The translations under genes and the position numbers were made by a program. From Bacteroidales bacterium (GTDB lineage Bacteria > Bacteroidota > Bacteroidia > Bacteroidales > UBA932): a stretch of DNA of 12,687 nucleotides. Below are positions 6,906-12,687 of the stretch, in pieces. Position 1 is the first letter of the stretch; every line of letters begins with the position of its first letter. The stretch is from NCBI GenBank assembly GCA_017548805.1, contig JAFYZE010000261.1, positions 1 through 12,687 of the forward strand, given 5' to 3'. The notes under the pieces were generated by a model. The model was given only the letters and a program-made list of their open reading frames with translations. It had not been told where the DNA came from and did no database searches.

Positions 6906-7634
6906 ATGAAGAAAAACGAACTGATTTTCAACGGCAACGAGAAACAGGTCTTCGCGACCGACGATCCCGATAAGGTCATTTTCCGATACAAGGACGTGAC
7001 CCTTGCCTACAACAGCATCAAAAGGGCGCGTTTCCTCGGCAAAGGCGCCCTGGACAACCAGATCTCCGCACTCCTGCTGGGCTATCTCAACAGGAACGGT
7101 GTCGAGACCCATTACATCGAGACTGTAAGTGAGAACGAGCAGCTCTGCCGCAAGATCGAGATCATTCCCCTCGAGGTGATCGTCCGCAACCGCGTGTGCG
7201 GTTCGCTTGCCACCAGGCTTGGCATACAGGACGGTTTCAAGCAGCCGAACACCATCGTGGACCTTCGTTACAACAATGACGAACTGGGCGATCCGCTCAT
7301 CAACGAGCACCACGCCGTGGCGCTCGGGCTGGTCTCCTATGACGAGCTCGACCACATGTTCGGCGTGGCCCGCAATGTCAACATCCTGCTCCAGGAGCTC
7401 TTCCACAAGGCCGGGATTGAACTCGTGGACGCAAAGATCGAGTTCGGGCGCGCGTCTGACAACGGACACATCATCATTTCGGACGAGATCAGCCCCGACA
7501 CCTGCCGTCTTTGGGATGAGGCCGACGGCAACAGGCTCGACAAGGACCGCTTCCGCCTCGACCTCAGCGACGTGGTTGCATCTTATAGGTCCGTTCTGGA
7601 CAGGTTGAACAAAGTAGTCATGGAGGAGTCGTAG
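6906..7634 (+). CDS. purC: SAICAR synthetase (short form)
   Basis: Ligates aspartate to CAIR with ATP to give SAICAR; 242 aa, the usual length of the short bacterial PurC. Motifs: IPLEVIVRNRVCGSLATRLG (87-106), ELVDAKIEFG (172-181), ISDEISPDTCRLWD (191-204), and DKDRFR (212-217). The N-terminal nucleotide-binding stretch reads NGNEKQVF where many homologues have a GKAK-type sequence. From memory, Bacteroides species carry a longer PurC of another subfamily (about 310 aa), so this short form fits the idea that the operon has a Firmicutes-like origin; that needs a tree. It starts 4 bases after purL with no Shine-Dalgarno. Its last codons (Met-Glu-Glu-Ser) happen to supply a GGAGG for the next gene, purF, which starts one base after the purC TAG. 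Confidence 0.96.
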   Translation: MKKNELIFNGNEKQVFATDDPDKVIFRYKDVTLAYNSIKRARFLGKGALDNQISALLLGYLNRNGVETHYIETVSENEQLCRKIEIIPLEVIVRNRVCGSLATRLGIQDGFKQPNTIVDLRYNNDELGDPLINEHHAVALGLVSYDELDHMFGVARNVNILLQELFHKAGIELVDAKIEFGRASDNGHIIISDEISPDTCRLWDEADGNRLDKDRFRLDLSDVVASYRSVLDRLNKVVMEES

Positions 7635-7635
7635 C

Positions 7636-8994
7636 ATGGGTGTTCTTGCAGTATATGGCGTTCCGGACGCCTCGACATTGATTTATTACGGTCTGCACAA
7701 CCTTCAGCACAGGGGCCAGGAAGGCGGCGGCATCGCCACTTTCGATGAGAACGGCAAGAGTTTCCGCTACCGCGGACTCGGCTTGCTGAATGAGATCTTC
7801 ACCAACGGAGAGGTCGCCAAGCTCAAGGGCAGCCTCGGAATCGGCAGCGTCAAGTATGCCAACGCCTCCAAGGAAGGACTGGACAATGTCCAGCCCGTCT
7901 TCTTCCATCACCGTTCCGGCGACTTCGCCGTAGCGAGTGACGGCAACCTGGTGAATTCCAAGCTGATAAAGGATTATCTAGAGAAGCACGGAACCATTTT
8001 CCAGACCGATACGGACAGCGAGCTGCTGGCTCACCTGATCAAGAAGAACGCCAACGAGGACCGCATCGGCAACATCGTCCATGCGCTAAACATGATGGAG
8101 GGAGGCTTCACTTTCGTGATAATGACCAAGAACCGCATCTATGCCTGCCGCGACAAGTACGGCATCAAGCCGCTCTGTCTCGGCAAGCTTGGAGACGGCT
8201 ACGTGGTCAGCAGCGAGTCCTGCGCCTTCGAGATCATGGGTGCGACATTCATGCGCGACGTCCGTCCGGGCGAGATAGTCTGCCTTGACTCAAAGGGTGT
8301 CCGCAGCACCATTTATTCTCGTTTCTTCCGCCACCATATGTGCGGCATGGAATACATCTATTTCGCGCGTCCCGACAGCGACATCGACGGCTGCAACGTC
8401 CACGCCTACCGCAAGGAGGCGGGCCGCAGGCTGTACCGCGAGTGCCCGGCCGACGCCGATATCGTGGTCGGCGTGCCGGAATCCAGCCTCAGCGCCGCGA
8501 TGGGCTACGCCGAGGAAAGCGGTATTCCCTATGAAATGGGCCTTGTCAAGCACAAGTATGTCGGCCGTACCTTCATCGAGCCCGTACAGTCCATGCGCGA
8601 GCTCGGAGTCAAGATGAAGCTTTCGCCGGTACGCAGCATTGTCAAAGGCAAGCGTATCGTCCTGGTGGACGACTCCATCGTCCGCGGCACCACCTCCCTG
8701 AAGATCGTACGCCTCCTGCGCGAGGCCGGGGCCACGGAGGTGCACGTGCGTATCGCCAGCCCTATGATGCGTTTCACCTGCCATTATGGCGTCGATACTT
8801 CGACGCCGGAAGAGCTCCTGTGCTCGCACAGGACCCTTGAGGAGGCCCGTGACGCCATCGGCGCCGATTCGCTGGGCTACCTCAGCCCCGAATCGACCCG
8901 CGCTTCCGCATTCGGCTGCGCGGATCCATGCCAGGCATGCTTCACCGGACAGTATCCGACCCTTCTCTACGACGAATCAGACAATAAAGAATAA
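7636..8994 (+). CDS. purF: Amidophosphoribosyltransferase, PRTase intact, glutaminase site degenerate
   Basis: First committed enzyme of purine synthesis, PRPP plus amide nitrogen to phosphoribosylamine; 452 aa. The C-terminal phosphoribosyltransferase half looks intact: flexible loop KYVGRTFI (307-314) and PRPP loop VLVDDSIVRGTTS (342-354). All four Bacillus-type Fe-S ligands are present (Cys236, Cys382, Cys432, Cys435). The N-terminal Ntn glutaminase half keeps its fold (YYGLHNLQHRGQEGGGI at 17-33, Asp127) but lost its chemistry. The protein begins MGVLAVYG, aligning Met1 with the nucleophile Cys1. The usual GHVRYATAG reads GSVKYANAS (70-78, Arg73 to Lys), and HNGNL reads SDGNL (101-105, oxyanion Asn to Asp). 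No upstream start restores a Cys: the preceding in-frame codons are AGC, CGT, AGT, AGG, TGG, TCA and TAG. A GGAGG 9 bases upstream supports this start. Likely ammonia-dependent; family certain, activity inferred. Confidence 0.95.
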   Translation: MGVLAVYGVPDASTLIYYGLHNLQHRGQEGGGIATFDENGKSFRYRGLGLLNEIFTNGEVAKLKGSLGIGSVKYANASKEGLDNVQPVFFHHRSGDFAVASDGNLVNSKLIKDYLEKHGTIFQTDTDSELLAHLIKKNANEDRIGNIVHALNMMEGGFTFVIMTKNRIYACRDKYGIKPLCLGKLGDGYVVSSESCAFEIMGATFMRDVRPGEIVCLDSKGVRSTIYSRFFRHHMCGMEYIYFARPDSDIDGCNVHAYRKEAGRRLYRECPADADIVVGVPESSLSAAMGYAEESGIPYEMGLVKHKYVGRTFIEPVQSMRELGVKMKLSPVRSIVKGKRIVLVDDSIVRGTTSLKIVRLLREAGATEVHVRIASPMMRFTCHYGVDTSTPEELLCSHRTLEEARDAIGADSLGYLSPESTRASAFGCADPCQACFTGQYPTLLYDESDNKE

Positions 8995-9002
8995 CTTATT
9001 AT

Positions 9003-10034
9003 ATGGCAAAGACTTACGAAGACGCGGGCGTCAACCTCGAAGCGGGATATGAAGTAGTCCGCAGGATCAAACAGCATGTAGCGTCCACCGCGCGTACCGG
9101 CTCGATGGGCAATATCGGATCTTTCGGCGGCATGTTCGACCTCTCGGCACTTGGCATCAAGGAGCCGGTGCTGGTCAGCGGCACCGACGGAGTCGGCACC
9201 AAGCTCAAGATCGCCTTCGCGATGGACAAGCATGACACCATCGGCATCGACGCCGTCGCGATGTGCGTCAACGACGTGCTCGCTCAGGGCGCCGAGCCCC
9301 TTATCTTCCTCGACTATGTGGCCCTCGGTCACAATGTCCCCGAGAAGGTCGAGGCCATCGTTGCCGGCGTGGCCGAAGGCTGCCGCCAGGCGGGCTGCGC
9401 CCTTGTGGGCGGCGAAACCGCCGAGATGCCGGGCATGTATACGAACGACGAGTATGACATCGCAGGCTATACCACTGGCGTGGTCGAGAAGTCTAAACTC
9501 ATCGACGGAAGCAAGGTGAAAGTCGGCGACGTGCTCGTCGGAGTGGCCTCCAGCGGCGTCCATTCCAACGGTTTCAGCCTTGTCCGCAAGATCGTCACCG
9601 ATGCGCGTCTCAGCTATTTCGACGCCATTCCGGCGTTCGAAGGACGCCTGCTCGGAGACGTTCTGCTCACTCCCACCAGGATCTATGTCAAGCAGATGCT
9701 CGACGTGATCCGCCAGTGCGACGTGCACGGCATCTGCCACATCACCGGCGGAGGATTCGACGAGAACATTCCCCGCGTGCTTCACGAGGGGCAGGGCATC
9801 GAGGTCCGCGAGGGCAGCTGGGAGATCCTTCCGATCTTCCGTATGCTCGAGAAATGGGGCGGTGTTCCGCACCGCGAGATGTTCAATATCTTCAACATGG
9901 GTATCGGTATGGTGGCCGTCCTCGACGAGTCCGAGGCGGACAAGGCCATCGCCATCCTTGAGTCGCATGGCGAAAAAGCTTCGGTTATCGGCCGTGTCAC
10001 GGACAAGCCCGGAGTCGAAATCATAATGAAATGA
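9003..10034 (+). CDS. purM: Phosphoribosylformylglycinamidine cyclo-ligase (AIR synthetase)
   Basis: Closes FGAM to AIR with ATP, cytosolic homodimer; 343 aa, normal length. Motifs in order: YEDAGV near the start (5-10), GTDGVGTKL (60-68, nucleotide and Mg binding), IDAVAMCVNDVLAQGAEP (82-99), GGETAEMPGMY (136-146), SSGVHSNGFSLVR (183-195), HITGGGF with ENIPR (246-258), and a C-terminal FNMGIGM motif near 297-303. It begins 8 bases after purF, with the AT-rich CTTATTAT before the ATG and no Shine-Dalgarno. Its TGA overlaps the purN ATG (ATGA), so the two are probably translationally coupled. Nothing odd seen. Confidence 0.97.
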   Translation: MAKTYEDAGVNLEAGYEVVRRIKQHVASTARTGSMGNIGSFGGMFDLSALGIKEPVLVSGTDGVGTKLKIAFAMDKHDTIGIDAVAMCVNDVLAQGAEPLIFLDYVALGHNVPEKVEAIVAGVAEGCRQAGCALVGGETAEMPGMYTNDEYDIAGYTTGVVEKSKLIDGSKVKVGDVLVGVASSGVHSNGFSLVRKIVTDARLSYFDAIPAFEGRLLGDVLLTPTRIYVKQMLDVIRQCDVHGICHITGGGFDENIPRVLHEGQGIEVREGSWEILPIFRMLEKWGGVPHREMFNIFNMGIGMVAVLDESEADKAIAILESHGEKASVIGRVTDKPGVEIIMK

Positions 10035-10600
10035 AGAAGTTAGCAGTTTTTGCCAGCGGAACGGGCACCAATTTCGAAGCCATCGCCAAGGCTTGCGCCG
10101 AGGGCGTGATTGACGCACGTGTGGAAGTCATGGTGTGTGACGTGCCCGGAGCGGCCGTCATCACCAAGGCGGAACGTTACGGCGTTCCGACCTTCGTATT
10201 CGCGCCGAAGTCCTATGCCGGAGGAAAGGCCGCCTATGAGAAGGAGATCGTGGAGCTCCTTGACAGCAAGGGAATTGACCTTGTCTGTCTTGCCGGGTAT
10301 ATGCGTATCGTCGGCGACGTCCTTCTGGGAGCGTACGGCGGACGCATCATCAACATCCATCCGTCGCTGCTCCCGGCCTTCCGCGGAGCCCATGCGGTCG
10401 AGCAGGCCGTCGCATACGGTGTCAAGGTGTACGGCATCACCATCCATTACGTGGATGCCGTGCTTGACGGCGGAAAGATCATAGCCCAGAGGGCTTTCGA
10501 GTATGACGGCAACGATCCGGAGGAGGTCCACCGCATCGGGCAGAAGATCGAGCATGCATTGTATATAGAAACCATAAACAAACTTATAAAAGACAAATAA
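10031..10600 (+). CDS. purN: Phosphoribosylglycinamide formyltransferase (folate-dependent)
   Basis: Transfers a formyl group from 10-formyltetrahydrofolate to GAR, the third purine step; 189 aa, close to the usual size. The phosphate loop is ASGTGTNF (8-15). Catalytic residues are visible: Asn108 and His110 in NIHPSLLP (108-115) and Asp146 in VLDGG. Folate-site residues LAGYMRI lie at 87-93. The HYVDAVLDGGKIIAQ block (139-153) is standard. It overlaps purM by four bases and its TAA shares one base with the purH ATG (TAATG), so the purM-purN-purH junctions are as tight as they can be. Nothing odd seen. Confidence 0.96.
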   Translation: MKKLAVFASGTGTNFEAIAKACAEGVIDARVEVMVCDVPGAAVITKAERYGVPTFVFAPKSYAGGKAAYEKEIVELLDSKGIDLVCLAGYMRIVGDVLLGAYGGRIINIHPSLLPAFRGAHAVEQAVAYGVKVYGITIHYVDAVLDGGKIIAQRAFEYDGNDPEEVHRIGQKIEHALYIETINKLIKDK

Positions 10601-12129
10601 TGAGAGCGTTAGTTAGTGTTAGTGACAAGACTGGACTCGTCGGGTTCGTACAGGGACTCGTGGACCTTGGTTGGGAGATCATAGCCACGGGCGGTACCCA
10701 GAAACTCCTGGAGAGCAAGGGCGTGAAGACCATCGGCATCAGTGAGGTCACCGGATTCCCGGAGATCTGCGACGGCCGTGTCAAGACCCTCCATCCGAAG
10801 GTTCACGGCGGCATCCTTGCCCGCCGCGATGTGCCGGAGCACATGGAGACCCTGAAGGAGAATGGCATCGATACGATTGAACTGGTCTGCGTGAACCTTT
10901 ATCCTTTCCGCCAGACCATCGCCAAGGAGGGTGTCACCCTCGAGGATGCGATCGAGAACATCGACATAGGCGGACCGTCCATGGTACGCAGTGCCGCAAA
11001 GAACTGGAGGGACGTGTCCATCGTCTGTGATCCAAACGATTACGATACCGTACTTGCAGAAATACGTGAGAAGGGTAACACCACTCCGGAGACCCGCCTT
11101 AAGCTCTCCGCCAAGGCATATACCCATACTGCCGAGTACGACTGCTGCATCGCCACCTATATGAGGAAGCAGGCGGGATTGAACGAGAAGCTTTTCCTTG
11201 AATACGATCTCAAGCAGGAGCTCCGTTACGGCGAGAACCCCCACCAGAGCGCGAAGTTCTATGCGGAAGGGGAGAAGTCGTCCTTCGCGCTTCCTTTCGC
11301 CCGCCAGATCCAGGGTAAGGAACTCTCGTACAACAACATCCAGGATGCCAATGCCGCACTTTCAGTGCTGCGTGATTTCAGCGAGCCTTTCTGCGTGGCA
11401 CTCAAGCACATGAATCCTTGCGGAGCTGCTGTAGGAAAGGATATCATGGAGGCATGGCAGGCCGCCTACGAGGCTGACAAGGTCAGCATCTACGGCGGCA
11501 TAGTCGGTGTGAACCGCGAGTTCACCGCCGAGCTCGCCGCGGCCGTCAAGCCCATCTTCCTCGAGATCGTGATAGCCCCGTCGTATACTCCCGAGGCGCT
11601 GGAGATCCTCGCTTCGAAGAAGAACCTTCGCGTTATGGAAGTGGACATGACTCCTTCCGACAAGCCCGTCATGCAGTATGTAGGAGTGGCCGGCGGCCTG
11701 CTTGCCCAGCACTTGGACACCGCCGTTGAGACTGTCACGTCCGAGATGTGCGTGACCAAGGTCAAGCCTTCGGATGCTCTCATGGCAGACCTGGAATTCG
11801 GCTGGAAGATAGTCAAGCATGTCAAGTCCAACGCCATCGCGGTGGTGCGTGACGGACATACCATCGGTATCGGCGCCGGCCAGACCAACCGTGTCGGCTC
11901 TGCCGAGATCGCCCTGAAGCAGGCCCAGGCGGCCGGTTTCACCGACGGCCTCGTGCTGGCTTCCGACGGCTTCCTGCCGTTCGACGACACCGTCGCGCTG
12001 GCCGCGCAGTATGGCGTGACCGCCATCGTGCAGCCCGGTGGCAGCATCCGTGACGCGGACGCTATCGCCAAGGCCGACGAGCTGGGCATCACCATGCTCT
12101 TCACCGGTGTGAGACACTTCAAACATTGA
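10600..12129 (+). CDS. purH: Bifunctional AICAR formyltransferase / IMP cyclohydrolase
   Basis: Performs the last two steps to IMP; 509 aa, normal for the fused enzyme. The N-terminal cyclohydrolase (MGS-like) domain shows SVSDKTGL (6-13), ATGGT (29-33), TGFPEICDGR and VKTLHPKVHGGIL (51-73), and ENIDIGGPSMVRSAAKN (119-135). The formyltransferase domain shows YGENPHQ (210-216), KELSYNN (240-246), and the catalytic Lys269-His270 in ALKHMNPCGAA. It ends with GVRHFKH, the usual C-terminus. The ATG overlaps the purN stop by one base, and purD follows after 4 bases. A complete and ordinary member of the family. Confidence 0.97.
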   Translation: MRALVSVSDKTGLVGFVQGLVDLGWEIIATGGTQKLLESKGVKTIGISEVTGFPEICDGRVKTLHPKVHGGILARRDVPEHMETLKENGIDTIELVCVNLYPFRQTIAKEGVTLEDAIENIDIGGPSMVRSAAKNWRDVSIVCDPNDYDTVLAEIREKGNTTPETRLKLSAKAYTHTAEYDCCIATYMRKQAGLNEKLFLEYDLKQELRYGENPHQSAKFYAEGEKSSFALPFARQIQGKELSYNNIQDANAALSVLRDFSEPFCVALKHMNPCGAAVGKDIMEAWQAAYEADKVSIYGGIVGVNREFTAELAAAVKPIFLEIVIAPSYTPEALEILASKKNLRVMEVDMTPSDKPVMQYVGVAGGLLAQHLDTAVETVTSEMCVTKVKPSDALMADLEFGWKIVKHVKSNAIAVVRDGHTIGIGAGQTNRVGSAEIALKQAQAAGFTDGLVLASDGFLPFDDTVALAAQYGVTAIVQPGGSIRDADAIAKADELGITMLFTGVRHFKH

Positions 12130-12133
12130 TCAT

Positions 12134-12687
12134 ATGGCAGACAGGAAAGTACTCGTCGTGGGTTCCGGCGGCCGCGAGCATGCGATCGTCGACGCTCTCA
12201 GCCGTTCGCCCCAGGTGGCGAAGATATATTGCGCGCCCGGCAACGCCGGCATCGGTCTCCAGGCGGAGAATGTCCCGCTTAAAGACACTGATGTCGAGGG
12301 ACTTAAGGCTTTTGCGTTGGCAAATGGCATCGACCTGACGGTCGTCGGGCCGGAGTCGTCGCTGGCGGCGGGCCTGGTGGACGCGTTCCGCGAGGCGGGC
12401 CTCGCGGTATTCGGCCACACGCGCGCCGCGACGCGCATCGAGAGTTCCAAGGAGTTCGCCAAGAAGGTTATGCTCAAGTACGGCATCCCGACGGCAGCAT
12501 ATCGCTGTTTCTCGTCTTATGACGAGGCGCTGGCCTATGTGTCGGAGCGTCCGTTCCCGGCCGTCCTGAAGTACGACGGACTGGCCGCGGGCAAGGGCGT
12601 GGTCATCGCGCAGGACCTCGAAGAGGCCCGCGCGGCGCTGGCCAGCATGCTGCTCGACGAGGCTTTCGGCAAGGGCAGGGTAGTCGT
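12134..12687 (+). CDS. purD: Phosphoribosylamine-glycine ligase, 5' part (cut by window end)
   Basis: GAR synthetase, an ATP-grasp enzyme joining glycine to phosphoribosylamine, the direct acceptor of the PurF product. 184 full codons are visible of a family usually about 420 aa. The N-terminal domain shows VLVVGSGGREHA (6-17), APGNAG with the following loop (about 35-40), and VVGPESSLAAG. The ATP-grasp part begins with SSKEFAKKVM and KYDGLAAGKGVVIA. The frame is open to the last base of the window. The ATG at 12134 gives MADRKVLVVG and lies 4 bases after the purH TGA, with no Shine-Dalgarno. Truncation is only the window edge; no defect is seen. Confidence 0.96.
   Translation, partial: MADRKVLVVGSGGREHAIVDALSRSPQVAKIYCAPGNAGIGLQAENVPLKDTDVEGLKAFALANGIDLTVVGPESSLAAGLVDAFREAGLAVFGHTRAATRIESSKEFAKKVMLKYGIPTAAYRCFSSYDEALAYVSERPFPAVLKYDGLAAGKGVVIAQDLEEARAALASMLLDEAFGKGRVV

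Noticed and set aside
3269..6991. Two long minus-strand ORFs (586 and 600 codons) opposite purL
   Set aside because: Same shadow effect over a conserved gene; no domain, promoter or start context supports them.
12119..12418. Minus-strand ORF opposite the purD start
   Set aside because: Shadow of purD; crosses the purH-purD junction without any recognisable domain.
1..12687. Insertion sequences, CRISPR arrays, tRNA or rRNA genes, attachment sites
   Set aside because: None seen; apart from 2388-2693 the window is nearly all conserved coding sequence in two operons.

Overview
The window is a compact, GC-rich nucleotide-biosynthesis locus, almost certainly from a Bacteroidota (Bacteroidales-like) bacterium. 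Both promoters I can place match the Bacteroidota pattern (TTTG, then 20-21 bases, then TAnnTTTG; here both carry TAACTTTG). Nearly every start codon follows an A/T-rich stretch with no Shine-Dalgarno sequence. The PurF carries Fe-S cluster ligands, which suits an anaerobe. The exact genus cannot be told from this sequence.

Layout. On the minus strand, reading leftward from about 2555: a promoter, a 28-codon leader peptide, an intrinsic terminator, pyrC (dihydroorotase), then carA (carbamoyl-phosphate synthase small subunit) overlapping pyrC by ATGA. On the plus strand from about 2621: a promoter, purE, an intergenic terminator-like hairpin, then the tightly packed run purL-purC-purF-purM-purN-purH-purD. 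purD is cut by the window end. Gaps within the run are 8 bases or fewer and two junctions overlap. purK, purB and purA are not in the window. The roughly 306-base divergent region (2388-2693) holds all the obvious regulation.

Together the plus-strand genes cover most of de novo IMP synthesis: PurF, PurD, PurN, PurL, PurM, PurE, PurC and PurH. PurK (if needed) and PurB must be elsewhere. The minus-strand genes supply carbamoyl phosphate (with an unseen CarB) and dihydroorotate for UMP.

Two things stand out. (1) Two different glutamine amidotransferases here have lost their glutaminase active sites while the rest of each protein looks intact. CarA has Gly251 where the nucleophilic Cys belongs. 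PurF starts with Met-Gly where Cys1 belongs and also has Arg73 to Lys and the oxyanion-hole Asn to Asp. PurL, the third such enzyme, keeps its Cys-His-Glu triad. This suggests that carbamoyl phosphate and phosphoribosylamine are made from free ammonia, or from ammonia supplied by a separate glutaminase. (2) The pyrC leader has the full layout of an E. coli pyrBI-type, UTP-sensing attenuator: a short leader ORF, a possible pause hairpin, a very U-rich tract inside the last leader codons, and a stop codon touching the base of a terminator just before pyrC.
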